Both the position numbers and the translations under genes were made by a program. The notes beneath the pieces are model-generated. The model ran no database searches. It was not told the origin of the DNA and worked only from the letters and a program-made list of their open reading frames with translations. Positions 47,190 to 56,567 of a stretch of DNA of 64,000 nucleotides are shown in pieces; the first letter of the stretch is position 1; each line of letters opens with the position of its first letter. Origin of the DNA: Streptomyces sp. NBC_01233 (lineage in GTDB: Bacteria > Actinomycetota > Actinomycetes > Streptomycetales > Streptomycetaceae); the NCBI RefSeq assembly GCF_035989305.1, contig NZ_CP108514.1:2356501-2420500 (forward strand). Direction: 5' to 3'.

Positions 47190-48605
47190 CTAACCGACCG
47201 AACCCTCCATCTGCAGCTCGATCAGCCGGTTCAGCTCCAGGGCGTACTCCATGGGCAACTCACGCGCGATGGGCTCGACGAAGCCGCGCACGATCATGGC
47301 CATCGCCTCGAACTCCGTCAGACCGCGGCTCATCAGGTAGAAGAGCTGGTCGTCGGAGACCTTGGAGACGGTGGCCTCGTGGCCCATGGAGACGTCGTCC
47401 TCGCGGACGTCCACGTACGGGTACGTGTCCGAGCGGGAGATGGTGTCGACGAGGAGCGCGTCGCACAGCACGTTGGACTTCGAGCCGTGGGCACCCTCGC
47501 CGATCTCGACCAGGCCTCGGTACGAGGTGCGGCCGCCGCCTCGGGCCACCGACTTGGAGACGATGTTCGAGGAGGTGTTCGGCGCCATGTGGACCATCTT
47601 GGAGCCGGCGTCCTGGTGCTGGCCCTCGCCCGCGAAGGCGATGGAGAGGGTCTCGCCCTTGGCGTGCTCGCCCATCAGGTAGACGGCCGGGTACTTCATG
47701 GTGACCTTGGAACCGATGTTGCCGTCGATCCACTCCATGGTCGCGCCCTCGTACGCCACGGCGCGCTTGGTGACCAGGTTGTAGACGTTGTTCGACCAGT
47801 TCTGGATCGTCGTGTAGCGGCAGCGGCCGCCCTTCTTGACGATGATCTCGACCACGGCGCTGTGCAGCGAGTCCGAGGAGTAGATCGGGGCGGTGCAACC
47901 CTCGACGTAGTGGACGTAGGCGTCCTCGTCGACGATGATCAGCGTCCGCTCGAACTGGCCCATGTTCTCCGTGTTGATGCGGAAGTAGGCCTGGAGCGGG
48001 ATGTCGACCTTGACGCCCTTGGGGACGTAGATGAACGACCCGCCGGACCACACGGCGGTGTTCAGCGACGCGAACTTGTTGTCGCCGACCGGGATGACCG
48101 TGCCGAAGTACTCCTGGAAGAGCTCCGGGTGCTCCTTGAGCGCGGTGTCCGTGTCGAGGAAGATGACGCCCTGCTCCTCCAGGTCCTCACGGATCTGGTG
48201 GTAGACGACCTCGGACTCGTACTGGGCCGCGACACCGGCGACGAGGCGCTGCTTCTCCGCCTCCGGGATGCCGAGCTTGTCGTACGTGTTCTTGATGTCC
48301 TCCGGCAGGTCCTCCCACGAAGCGGCCTGCTTCTCGGTGGAACGCACGAAGTACTTGATGTTGTCGAAGTCGATGCCGGAGAGGTCGGAACCCCAGTTCG
48401 GCATGGGCTTCTTGTCGAACAGCTTGAGGCCCTTGAGGCGGAGCTTCAGCATCCACTCGGGCTCGGACTTCTTCGCCGAGATGTCGCGGACGACATCCTC
48501 GGACAGACCCCGCTTGGCAGCGGCGCCGGCCGCGTCGGAGTCGGCCCAGCCGTATTCGTAGGTGCCCAGGCCATCGAGCTCAGGGTGAGCAGTCTCCGTG
48601 GTCAT
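47190..48605 (-). CDS. sufB: SufB scaffold subunit
   Basis: The 471-residue protein has the highly conserved SufB features: [53 protein letters not shown] with the conserved Cys, and [21 protein letters not shown]. It builds the cluster with SufC and SufD. The ATG at 48605 overlaps the sufR stop, so regulator and operon are cotranscribed. Confidence 0.96.
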   Translation of the reverse strand: MTTETAHPELDGLGTYEYGWADSDAAGAAAKRGLSEDVVRDISAKKSEPEWMLKLRLKGLKLFDKKPMPNWGSDLSGIDFDNIKYFVRSTEKQAASWEDLPEDIKNTYDKLGIPEAEKQRLVAGVAAQYESEVVYHQIREDLEEQGVIFLDTDTALKEHPELFQEYFGTVIPVGDNKFASLNTAVWSGGSFIYVPKGVKVDIPLQAYFRINTENMGQFERTLIIVDEDAYVHYVEGCTAPIYSSDSLHSAVVEIIVKKGGRCRYTTIQNWSNNVYNLVTKRAVAYEGATMEWIDGNIGSKVTMKYPAVYLMGEHAKGETLSIAFAGEGQHQDAGSKMVHMAPNTSSNIVSKSVARGGGRTSYRGLVEIGEGAHGSKSNVLCDALLVDTISRSDTYPYVDVREDDVSMGHEATVSKVSDDQLFYLMSRGLTEFEAMAMIVRGFVEPIARELPMEYALELNRLIELQMEGSVG

Positions 48606-49363
48606 GCGGGGTTCCTCCCGGCCGTACTTGCAGATACTGATGTGTCGGTCTGTGTGGTGCTCGCGCTTCGCGGAATGAACGTCGTGCACACCCCGTCGCC
48701 GTGGGCGATCGTGGCGAGGCGCTGCACATGCGTCCCGAGCAGGCGTGAGAAGACCTCGGTCTCCGCCTCACAGAGCTGCGGGAACTGCTCGGCCACATGG
48801 GCGACCGGGCAGTGGTGCTGGCAGAGCTGTTCACCGCTGTGCGGACCGGGAGCGCTCTTCGCCGTAGCAGCGTACCCGTCTGCGGTCAACGCCTTGGCCA
48901 GGGCCTCCGCGCGGTCCCCGGGAGCAGCCGCCTCCATCGCTTCCCGGTAGGCGCGCGCCTGCGTCTCCATCCGCGACTTGGCGAAGGCGGCGACGGCCGC
49001 CTCGCCCTGCTCACCGCCGCCGACCGACTGCGCGATCCAGCGCAGCGCGTCCGCGGCGAGCGTGTCGTAGGACTGGTCGAAGGCGTCGCGGCCGCAGTCG
49101 GTGAGCGCGAAGACCTTGGCGGGCCGACCCCGGGTGCGCGCACCGTACACACGCTGCTCACGGGGTTCGACCACGTCGTCGGTGACGAGCGTGTCGAGGT
49201 GGCGGCGGACGGCGGCCTGGGTGAGGCCAAGACGCTGGGCGAGGTCGGCGACGGTGGACGGACCGTGGTCCAGGATCGAGCGCGCCACTCGGTTGCGGGT
49301 TGACCGCTCCCCGGTGGCGAGCTCCCCCTGGGGGGTCTCGATCTGCCGTTCGCCGTATTTCAC
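48602..49363 (-). CDS. sufR: Fe-S-sensing suf repressor SufR
   Basis: The 253-residue regulator has an N-terminal winged HTH ([32 protein letters not shown]). C181, C185 and C198 (CQHHC then LC) form the CX3CX12C set that binds a cluster in SufR proteins. It starts at GTG 49363 without a ribosome site, so translation may be leaderless. A CAAC-N6-GTTG operator overlaps the start codon, indicating autoregulation of the whole operon. Confidence 0.93.
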   Translation of the reverse strand: MKYGERQIETPQGELATGERSTRNRVARSILDHGPSTVADLAQRLGLTQAAVRRHLDTLVTDDVVEPREQRVYGARTRGRPAKVFALTDCGRDAFDQSYDTLAADALRWIAQSVGGGEQGEAAVAAFAKSRMETQARAYREAMEAAAPGDRAEALAKALTADGYAATAKSAPGPHSGEQLCQHHCPVAHVAEQFPQLCEAETEVFSRLLGTHVQRLATIAHGDGVCTTFIPRSASTTQTDTSVSASTAGRNPA

Positions 49364-49376
49364 AACGCCATTGTTG
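49363..49376. promoter_or_regulatory. SufR operator
   Basis: CAAC-GCCATT-GTTG exactly fits the CAAC-N6-GTTG site described for cyanobacterial SufR. It covers the sufR start codon. Confidence 0.8.
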
Positions 49377-49752
49377 CGTAATTAGTCGAGCCCCGACAAG
49401 CCGTGACGGACGCCACTCCTGGTGGCCTCCATCACTAAGGGTTACCTTATCTATCGACGCAGAGTTATTTGGAGGGAGGTATTCCGCCATTCTTCCGACC
49501 GCCCCGGGTCAGCCGATACACCGCTCCCACCAGCACACCTCCGCCCATGGTGTTTCCCGGGGCGGTGCACGTCGAGTTCCGTAGAAGATCACGGAAAGCG
49601 GTCGGGCCATCCAGGACAGCCCGACCGAAAAGAGCACTCATTCACTACGCCGTGGTCATGAACGAGCGGCCCGCACACACCCCACCGGGGTTCCCCGGCC
49701 CCTCGCCCCCGGGGCCCGCGGACCCTCCTCCGGCTCCGTAGACTCACCCGTC
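49377..49752. other. Intergenic region between sufR and the ABC transporter
   Basis: No convincing gene. It contains an imperfect palindrome TAAGG-GTTA-CCTTA near 49436-49449 and a CGGTCGGGC/GCCCGACCG hairpin at 49599-49627. Both could be regulatory; neither has a clear partner. Confidence 0.45.
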
Positions 49753-50679
49753 ATGAGCAACGACCCCGCCGTGGAGATCCGCGGTCTGGTGAAGCGGTAC
49801 GGCACCAAGACAGCGGTGGACGGCCTGGACCTCACCGTCCGTACGGCCTCCGTCACCGCGGTCCTCGGCCCCAACGGCGCGGGCAAGACGACCACGGTGG
49901 AGACCTGCGAGGGCTACCACCGCCCCGACGCCGGCACCGTCCGCGTCCTCGGCCTCGACCCGGTCTCCCAGGCCGGGGCGCTGCGCCCGCGGATCGGCGT
50001 GATGCTCCAGTCCGGAGGCGTCTACTCCGGAGCCCGCGCGGTCGAGATGCTGCGCCACATGGCCAAGCTGTACGCCGACCCGCTCGACGTCGACACCCTG
50101 GTGGAACGCCTCGGACTCGGCGGCTGCGGCCGCACCGCGTACCGCCGGCTCTCCGGCGGCCAGCAGCAGCGCCTGGCCCTGGCCATGGCCGTCGTGGGCC
50201 GCCCCGAGCTGGTCTTCCTGGACGAGCCCACCGCCGGCCTGGACCCGCAGGCCCGCCGCGCGACCTGGGACCTCGTACGCGAGCTGCGCACCGACGGGGT
50301 CACCGTCGTCCTCACCACCCACTACATGGACGAGGCCGAGCAGCTCTCGGACGAGGTCGCCATCGTGGACGCGGGCCGGGTCATCGCCCACGGCAGCCCC
50401 GAGCAGCTCTGCCGGGGCGGCGCCGAGAACACCCTGCGCTTCACCGGCCGCCCCTCCCTCGACCTCGCCTCGCTGCTGAAGGCGCTGCCCGACGGCACCC
50501 AGGCCGCCGAGCTGATCCCGGGCACCTACCGGGTCACCGGCGACGTCCACCCGCAGCTGCTGGCCACCGTCGCCTCCTGGTGCGCGCAGCACGGCGTGAT
50601 GCCGGACAGCCTCACGGTGGAGCGGCACACCCTCGAAGACGTGTTCCTGGAACTGACCGGTAAGGAGCTGCGCGCATGA
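49753..50679 (+). CDS. ABC transporter ATP-binding protein (DrrA/CcmA-like)
   Basis: This 308-residue ATPase has Walker A GPNGAGKTT, signature LSGGQQQR, Walker B LVFLDEPTAGLD and a C-terminal extension as in ABC-2 exporters. It overlaps the permease gene by four bases. The pair is probably an efflux system; its position next to ctaA is conserved in type among Streptomyces. Confidence 0.93.
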   Translation: MSNDPAVEIRGLVKRYGTKTAVDGLDLTVRTASVTAVLGPNGAGKTTTVETCEGYHRPDAGTVRVLGLDPVSQAGALRPRIGVMLQSGGVYSGARAVEMLRHMAKLYADPLDVDTLVERLGLGGCGRTAYRRLSGGQQQRLALAMAVVGRPELVFLDEPTAGLDPQARRATWDLVRELRTDGVTVVLTTHYMDEAEQLSDEVAIVDAGRVIAHGSPEQLCRGGAENTLRFTGRPSLDLASLLKALPDGTQAAELIPGTYRVTGDVHPQLLATVASWCAQHGVMPDSLTVERHTLEDVFLELTGKELRA

Positions 50680-51458
50680 GCGCCGGTACGTTCACCCCCA
50701 ATCCGGGGGCGGCACCCGTGTCCCGCATGATCCTCGCGCAGACGGCTCTGGAGACCCGGATGCTGTTGCGCAACGGGGAGCAGCTGCTGCTGACCGTGAT
50801 CATCCCGGCGCTGCTGCTGACCCTCTTCTCCGCCGTCGACATCATCACCCTGCCCGTCGGAGAAGGGGGCTCCGGGAAGTCCGTGGACTTCCTCGCCCCC
50901 GGCATCCTGGCGCTCGCCGTGATGTCCACCGCCTTCACGGGCCAGGCCATCGCCACCGGCTTCGACCGCCGCTACGGGATCCTCAAGCGGCTCGGGGCCT
51001 CCCCGCTGCCCCGCTGGGCCCTGATGGCCGCCAAGACCCTGTCGGTGCTGGTCACCGAGGTGCTGCAGATCGCCCTGCTGACGGTGATCGCCCTCGCCCT
51101 GGGCTGGTCCCCGCACGGGAACCCGCTGTCGGTCGCCGCGCTGATCCTGCTGGGCACCGCCGCCTTCTCCGGCCTGGGGCTGCTGATGGCGGGCACGCTC
51201 AAGGCCGAGATGACCCTGGCCGCCGCCAACCTGGTCTTCCTGCTGCTGCTCGTCGGCGGCGGGGTGATCGTGCCCCTGGAGAAGTTCCCGGAGGCGGCGC
51301 AGTCCGTCCTCGGGCTGCTGCCCATCTCGGCCCTCTCCGACGGTCTGCGCGAGGTGCTCCAGCACGGGGCCGCGCTGCCGTGGGGCGACGCCGCCGTGCT
51401 CGCCGGCTGGGCCGTACTCGGTCTGGGCGCCGCCGCGCGGCTCTTCCGCTGGGAATGA
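50676..51458 (+). CDS. ABC-2 type transporter permease
   Basis: The 260-residue membrane protein has six hydrophobic segments, with an N-terminal ETRMLLRNGEQLLLTVIIPA typical of ABC-2 permeases and FLAPGILALAVMSTAF. It works with the preceding ATPase. Confidence 0.9.
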   Translation: MSAGTFTPNPGAAPVSRMILAQTALETRMLLRNGEQLLLTVIIPALLLTLFSAVDIITLPVGEGGSGKSVDFLAPGILALAVMSTAFTGQAIATGFDRRYGILKRLGASPLPRWALMAAKTLSVLVTEVLQIALLTVIALALGWSPHGNPLSVAALILLGTAAFSGLGLLMAGTLKAEMTLAAANLVFLLLLVGGGVIVPLEKFPEAAQSVLGLLPISALSDGLREVLQHGAALPWGDAAVLAGWAVLGLGAAARLFRWE

Positions 51459-51526
51459 AACCCTTCCCCTCCCGCTGAGATTGCCGCGAGGATGGGCGCC
51501 TCCACACATGAAGCCGGGGGGCGGAC

Positions 51527-52660
51527 ATGGTGCAGCGGGAGGCCGTACTTCGGCTGGACGAGCAGTGGGCACAGGTGCGGTCGGGGGCGGCGCACGCGGG
51601 ACCGGAGGAGCGCGAACGGCTCCTCGACGAGCTCATCGCCGCCCTGCGCGCCCTCACGGACGACCCGCAGTGCACCGCGCTGCTCGGGCTTCGCCTCGCC
51701 GACCGGGCCGCCCTGCGGTTCGCCGCGGGGGACCGGGCGGGCGCGCTGGCCACGATCGAGGAGGGGCTGCGCAGCTCCGAGCGCGCGGCCCGGCACTCCG
51801 CCGAGTTCGCCCGCTGGTACGCCCGCGGGCTGATCAACCACGGGGTGTGGCTGGCCTGGCCGCTGAGCGACGCGGCCCGGCTGCCGAAGCACCCGCTGGG
51901 CCCGGCCGCCAGCGAGGGTCCGAGCGCCATGGAGCGGGCGGCCGGTGAGCGCGCCCGTGATCTGACCCGGACCGCGGTGGAGGTGTGGGCGGGCCTGGAC
52001 CAGCACGATCCGGTCAACCGGCGGGGCCTCGCCCAGGCCAAGGTGTTCCTCGGCGACCGCCTCGCCGAGCTGGGCTTCGCCGAGGACTCGGTGGCCTGGG
52101 CCGTGGACGCGGAGTCCGACTTCCGGCAGCTGCTGCTCGCGGATCCCGGCGCCGAGGAGTCGGAGGAGGCCGAGGAGGCCCTCGACCACATCGGCCGCCA
52201 GCTGGAACTGCGGCTGCGCTTCCTGGCCTTCGAGTCCCTGGTCGGCCTGCGCGCCCGGGGGCTGATGCCCGAACGGCTGCTGCCGCAGGCCGTGGTGGCC
52301 GCCCGTATCCAGGGGGTGGAGGAGTCCGAGGTCGCGGCCCGGCTGCGCCTCGACCCCGAACAGGTGCGGACGATGCTGGAGGTCACGCCCTGGCTCGCGG
52401 TGTGGCGCGTCGAGGTGCGCGGTCCTGACGGGCTGTGGAACGTACTCGCCCATCCATGGCACAGCACCACAGAGGTGAGGAACCGGACGGCCGAGGACGT
52501 AGCGGGCGAATTGGTGCGGGGGTTCACAGGATCGGCGGACTACCCGGGCGACGGCGTCCCTTGGCGCATCCGCGTGTGGTGGCACGAGGAGGGCGACCCG
52601 GCCGGGGCGAGGTTCCGGCTGGTCGCGGGCCCCGACGCACCCGTCGGCACCCCCTCGTGA
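51527..52660 (+). CDS. Hypothetical helical-repeat protein
   Basis: The 377-residue soluble protein has TPR-like helices through about residue 230 (RLLDELIAALRAL, RAGALATIEEGLRSSERAAR) and a C-terminal domain with VWRVEVRGPDGLWNVLAHPW. No enzyme motif is seen. It is upstream of ctaA but may be independent. Confidence 0.72.
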   Translation: MVQREAVLRLDEQWAQVRSGAAHAGPEERERLLDELIAALRALTDDPQCTALLGLRLADRAALRFAAGDRAGALATIEEGLRSSERAARHSAEFARWYARGLINHGVWLAWPLSDAARLPKHPLGPAASEGPSAMERAAGERARDLTRTAVEVWAGLDQHDPVNRRGLAQAKVFLGDRLAELGFAEDSVAWAVDAESDFRQLLLADPGAEESEEAEEALDHIGRQLELRLRFLAFESLVGLRARGLMPERLLPQAVVAARIQGVEESEVAARLRLDPEQVRTMLEVTPWLAVWRVEVRGPDGLWNVLAHPWHSTTEVRNRTAEDVAGELVRGFTGSADYPGDGVPWRIRVWWHEEGDPAGARFRLVAGPDAPVGTPS

Positions 52661-52694
52661 AACTTTGCACAAGGCGCCGCCTACGATAGGTGCC
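52658..52694 (+). promoter_or_regulatory. Candidate promoter of ctaA giving a leaderless mRNA
   Basis: TGAAAC (52658-52663), 18 bases, then TACGAT (52682-52687). The GTG start follows seven bases later and no ribosome site exists. Confidence 0.5.
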
Positions 52695-53654
52695 GTGTTG
52701 AACCCCTTCGCTTACATCGCCGACCGCTGGACTCCGTCACCCCGGATCGTCCGGCGCGCGGCACTCGCCGCCCTCGTCATGAGCGTTGCCATCGTCGTCA
52801 CCGGCGGCGCGGTGCGGCTGACCGGATCCGGTCTCGGCTGCGACACCTGGCCCAAGTGCACCGACGACAGCCTGATCGCGACGCAGGCCCAGGGCTTCCA
52901 CGGCGCCATCGAGTTCGGCAACCGGATGCTGACGTACGTCCTCAGCGCCGCCGTCGGCTGGATCATCCTCGCGGCGCGCTCGGCCAAGCCCTGGCGCCAC
53001 TCGCTGACGAAGCTCGGCTGGGTCCAGTTCGTCATCGTGATGGCCAACGCCGTGCTCGGCGGCATCACCGTCATGACGGGCCTCAACCCGTACAGCGTGG
53101 CAGGGCACTTCCTGCTCGCGACCGCGCTCATCGCCGTGACGACCGTCACCTGGCAGCGCACGGCCGAGGGCGACACCGCCCCCCGCCCGCGCGTACCGGG
53201 CCCGGTCCGCAAGCTGTCGTGGGCACTGATCGCCACCACCCTCGTGCTGATCGCGGCGGGCACGGTGGTCACCGGTTCCGGACCGCACGCCGGCGACAGC
53301 AGCGAGATCAGGCGGATGCCGTTCGACTGGACGGCCATCGCCCACGTGCACGCCGTCGCCGCCTGGCTGGTGTGCGCGCTGGCCGTCGCGATGTGGCTGG
53401 TGCTGCGCGTGGTCGACGCCCCCGTCGACACCCGGGCGCGCGCCCGCGACCTGCTGGTCGTGCTGCTCGCCCAGGGCGGCATCGGCTACGTGCAATTCTT
53501 CACCGACCTGCCCGAGATCCTCGTCGCCGCGCACATGCTGGGCTCCTGCCTGGTGTGGATCGCCGTGCTCCGGGTCGCGCTGAGCCTGCGCGAGCGGCCG
53601 TCCGAGCAGGCGGGGACCCCGGCCCAGGGCGACCCGCAGCTCTCCGCCGTCTGA
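52695..53654 (+). CDS. ctaA: Heme A synthase
   Basis: The 319-residue membrane protein oxidises heme O to heme A for cytochrome oxidase. It has about eight transmembrane helices and four heme-ligand His sites: GFHGAIEFGNRM, SVAGHFLLA, IAHVHAVAAWL and VAAHMLGSCLVW, with GLGCDTWPKC in the first loop. GTG 52695 is preferred over the earlier in-frame ATG at 52665 because of the promoter placement. Confidence 0.93.
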   Translation: MLNPFAYIADRWTPSPRIVRRAALAALVMSVAIVVTGGAVRLTGSGLGCDTWPKCTDDSLIATQAQGFHGAIEFGNRMLTYVLSAAVGWIILAARSAKPWRHSLTKLGWVQFVIVMANAVLGGITVMTGLNPYSVAGHFLLATALIAVTTVTWQRTAEGDTAPRPRVPGPVRKLSWALIATTLVLIAAGTVVTGSGPHAGDSSEIRRMPFDWTAIAHVHAVAAWLVCALAVAMWLVLRVVDAPVDTRARARDLLVVLLAQGGIGYVQFFTDLPEILVAAHMLGSCLVWIAVLRVALSLRERPSEQAGTPAQGDPQLSAV

Positions 53655-53710
53655 GCCGTACGGGCCGAGGGGCCCGTGGGCAGGCAGCGCAAGGAGTGAG
53701 GGGCGCCCGG

Positions 53711-54805
53711 CTAAGGCCCGTCCAGTCGGTAGACGCGGCGGGCGTTGCCCGCCGCGACCATGGCGGCCACGCGCTCCGCGTCCCGCCAGGACCAGGACCC
53801 CTCCGCGACCCAGCCGCCCAGCACCCGGCCCAGCGCCTCCCGGAACACCAGTGCGCCCACCGCGTGCAGTTCCGGCAGCCGCCGGCCGCCGCTGGAGAAC
53901 AGCAGTTTCCCGAACGGCGCGAGCTCCAGCAGCTCGGCCAGGACCGCCGCGGCCCCCGCCCCGGTCCGCCCGAGGGCCGGTCCGGTGTCGGCGTAGACGT
54001 GCGGGAAGGCCGCCGCGAGCCGCGCCGCGTGCCGGTGGTGGTGCGGATGTCCGCCGAGCAGCACCAGCCGCGCACCCAGGCCCGCGGTGGCCCGTACGAA
54101 CTCCGTCAGCGGCGCCGGATCACCCGCGTCCGTGTGCAGCTGGAGCGGCAGCCCGGACGACACCGCGCTCCACAACAGGTGCCGCAGGAGTACGGGGTCC
54201 CGTACGGCCCCGCCCCTGGACCGCCCGGCCAGCCATCGTCCGGCCGCCCCGCGCACCTCGCCCGGACCGGGCGGATCGGGCGCGAGGGCCGGGGCGCCCG
54301 CGCGGTCGAAGGCGGCCGCGCAGGTGAAGGCCGCGGCCCCGGCGGCGGCGTGGTGGACGGCCTCGGCGAGATTGGCGAGGAAGGCGGACACCGTGCCGGA
54401 GGTGTCGGCGACCTGCTCGGCCAGTAACTCCAGCCGGACCGATTCAAAGGCCTCGGCGTCCCCGGCGAGCGCCAGCTCCTTGGGCCCGGTGAGGTCCCCG
54501 GCCACCCCGGTGTCGACCAGGTAGGCGGCGACCCCGGACCCTCTGAGCAGCCGTCGCGCGGTCTCGGCCACGCCCAGCTCGCGCCGCCGGGCCAGATAGC
54601 GGGCGGGGGCGGCGTGCGGCTCCAGCCCCAGCAGCGGCGGGCACCAGCGGCGCACCGCGAAACCGGTCTGGGTGTCGAAGAAGGTGGTGCCCGCGGCGGG
54701 CGGGCCGGCCGAGCGGACCAGCTGGGCCTCGAAGGTGCCGAGGCCCAGCTCCGTACGGAGCACTCCGTGGCAGTACTGGTCCACCAGGGGCGGCGTTTCG
54801 ATCAT
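53711..54805 (-). CDS. Amidohydrolase-family protein
   Basis: The 364-residue protein starts IETPPLVDQYCHGVLRTEL, where the His of a TIM-barrel metal site lies in QYCHGV. It continues with LQLHTDAGDPAPL, LVLLGGHPHHHRH and LFSSGGRRLPELH. It resembles amidohydrolase-2-type proteins beside glutamine-synthetase-like genes, but no partner is near. Start at 54805 or at the GTG at 54844 cannot be decided. Substrate unknown. Confidence 0.75.
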   Translation of the reverse strand: MIETPPLVDQYCHGVLRTELGLGTFEAQLVRSAGPPAAGTTFFDTQTGFAVRRWCPPLLGLEPHAAPARYLARRRELGVAETARRLLRGSGVAAYLVDTGVAGDLTGPKELALAGDAEAFESVRLELLAEQVADTSGTVSAFLANLAEAVHHAAAGAAAFTCAAAFDRAGAPALAPDPPGPGEVRGAAGRWLAGRSRGGAVRDPVLLRHLLWSAVSSGLPLQLHTDAGDPAPLTEFVRATAGLGARLVLLGGHPHHHRHAARLAAAFPHVYADTGPALGRTGAGAAAVLAELLELAPFGKLLFSSGGRRLPELHAVGALVFREALGRVLGGWVAEGSWSWRDAERVAAMVAAGNARRVYRLDGP

Positions 54806-54899
54806 CCGGGCATCCCGTTGCGGACGTGAGGAAGGGGCTTCCACACGTCCTAACGGGTGAGCGGGGTGTGAGGTGTTGCTCGCGCTGTTGACCGAGAAC

Positions 54900-55268
54900 C
54901 TAGTTCTCGCGTCCGCCGAGCTGGATGCCGGCCATGCGCGTCCACTCGTAGGGGCCGGTGCGCACCCGCGCCGCGAACTCCCCGTCGAAATCCTCGTGGA
55001 GGGTCAGCCCGGCCTTCTCGGCGGCCAGCTGCGCCACCGCGAAGGTCGGCGCCACCAGGTCGCCCCATCCGCCGTCCGAACCCACGAGCACGATCCGGGT
55101 GCCGACCTGGCCGATGTGGGCGAGCTGGCCCTCGGCGCCGCCGTGCCGCTTGGCGAAGGCGCCGATCTGCTTGGCGAGCTTCGCCGCCGTACGGTCCTGC
55201 TTCTTGTCCGCGGCGCCTGCGGTGTCCGCGGCGCCTGCGGTGTCTGCGGTGTCTGCGGTGTCTCCCAT
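54900..55268 (-). CDS. Small protein with Asp/Thr/Ala tandem repeats
   Basis: The 122-residue protein has an N-terminal tract of repeated TAD/AGA units encoded by 9-bp direct repeats (GCGGTGTCT). A globular part follows (GTRIVLVGSDGGWGDLVAPT, LTLHEDFDGEFAAR, GPYEWTRMAG). No family is recognised. The repeat tract is a likely site of length variation. Confidence 0.7.
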   Translation of the reverse strand: MGDTADTADTAGAADTAGAADKKQDRTAAKLAKQIGAFAKRHGGAEGQLAHIGQVGTRIVLVGSDGGWGDLVAPTFAVAQLAAEKAGLTLHEDFDGEFAARVRTGPYEWTRMAGIQLGGREN

Positions 55269-55292
55269 GGAGGGCATGCTACCGGCGAGTAA

Positions 55293-56234
55293 TCAGCGGA
55301 GGAAGGGATCCACGGCCACCGCCACGAACAGCAGCGACACGTAGGTGATCGACCAGTGGAACAGGCGCATCTCCTTGAGCTTCCCGCCCGTCACGCCCGC
55401 CTTGGCCCGTGCGTGCAGCGCGTGCGCCTCCCACAGCCACCAGCCGCCCGCCGCCAGCGCGACCGCGGTGTAGAACCAGCCGGTGTACCCCAGCGGGGTC
55501 AGCAGCAGCGAGACCGCCACCATCACCCAGCTGTAGAGGACGATCTGGCGCGCCACGGCCTTGTTGCCCGCCACGACGGGGAGCATCGGCACGCCGGCGC
55601 GCGCGTAGTCGTCCTTCACCTTCATCGACAGCGGCCAGTAGTGCGGCGGCGTCCAGAAGAAGATGACGAGGAAGAGGATGACCGCGGCCCAGGAGAGCTC
55701 GTTCGTGACCGCGGACCAGCCGATGAGCACCGGCATGCAGCCCGCGATGCCGCCCCAGACGATGTTCTGGGCGGTGCGCCGCTTCAGCAGCATCGTGTAG
55801 ACCACGACGTAGAAGAGGAGCGCGCCGAGCGACAGGGCCGCCGACAGCCAGTTGACGAGCAGGCCGAAGAACAGGGTGGAGACCACCGCGAGGGTGAGGC
55901 CGAAGGCCAGGCACTCCCGCGGGCTGACCATCCCGGTCACCAGCGGGCGCTGCGAGGTCCGGTCCATCAGCGCGTCGATGTCGCGGTCGATGTACATGTT
56001 CAGCGCGTTGGCGCCGCCCGCGGACAAGTAGCCGCCGAAGCAGGTCACGAGGACCAGCCACAGTGAGGGCACGCCCTGCTCGGCGAGGAACATCACCGGC
56101 ACTGTGGTGATCAGCAGAAGTTCGATGATCCGCGGCTTGGTCAATGCCACGAAAGCCATGACGCGGGTCCCGAACGGCCGGTGACCGGGGCTCGTCCCGA
56201 GCAACGCCGCTGGACGGGATTCGACGGCCGTCAC
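55293..56234 (-). CDS. ctaB: Protoheme IX farnesyltransferase (heme O synthase)
   Basis: This 313-residue UbiA-type prenyltransferase has the first Asp-rich motif in [20 protein letters not shown] and the second in [14 protein letters not shown], with about nine transmembrane helices. It attaches farnesyl to heme B, giving the substrate of CtaA nearby. GTG 56234 with AGGGG upstream gives the usual short N-terminus before [11 protein letters not shown]. Confidence 0.93.
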   Translation of the reverse strand: MTAVESRPAALLGTSPGHRPFGTRVMAFVALTKPRIIELLLITTVPVMFLAEQGVPSLWLVLVTCFGGYLSAGGANALNMYIDRDIDALMDRTSQRPLVTGMVSPRECLAFGLTLAVVSTLFFGLLVNWLSAALSLGALLFYVVVYTMLLKRRTAQNIVWGGIAGCMPVLIGWSAVTNELSWAAVILFLVIFFWTPPHYWPLSMKVKDDYARAGVPMLPVVAGNKAVARQIVLYSWVMVAVSLLLTPLGYTGWFYTAVALAAGGWWLWEAHALHARAKAGVTGGKLKEMRLFHWSITYVSLLFVAVAVDPFLR

Positions 56235-56567
56235 GCACACCCCTGAGAGAGAATCCAGCAAGCTCCGACTCGGGCCATTCACAACATGAAGGCCCGGTTG
56301 AGGCTTGCGCGTACCACGCCACTGTAGACGTTGCACTTACGTCGCCCGGCGCCGGGGTCGTCTCGTGTTGGGCCGATCGGACCGTGCATACCTACGGGGG
56401 ACGCCGCGGTCCGGGCCCCCGTGCGCGGGTGAACACGGGTCGGCGGCACGGTGACGGACTGCCTGCACTCGAATAGCTGCACGCCGTTGCGGGGGTAGGC
56501 TCGGAATCGCGCCGGTGCACCGTTCGTCACCGGGATTCATACATGTGGAGAGGAGCCCTGACCCACG
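56235..56567. other. Divergent promoter region of ctaB and tkt
   Basis: A 333-base region with no gene. GGAGAGGAG lies at 56547-56555 before the tkt GTG. I see no clear operator. Confidence 0.5.

Noticed and set aside
49436..49449. Iron box (DmdR/IdeR site) upstream of sufR
   Set aside because: TAAGG-GTTA-CCTTA is palindromic but departs too far from the TTAGGTTAG-type consensus and lies well upstream.
49469..49741. Small + strand frame before the ABC transporter
   Set aside because: The product is Pro-rich without structure and the region carries a hairpin; likely non-coding despite GGAGGGAGG nearby.
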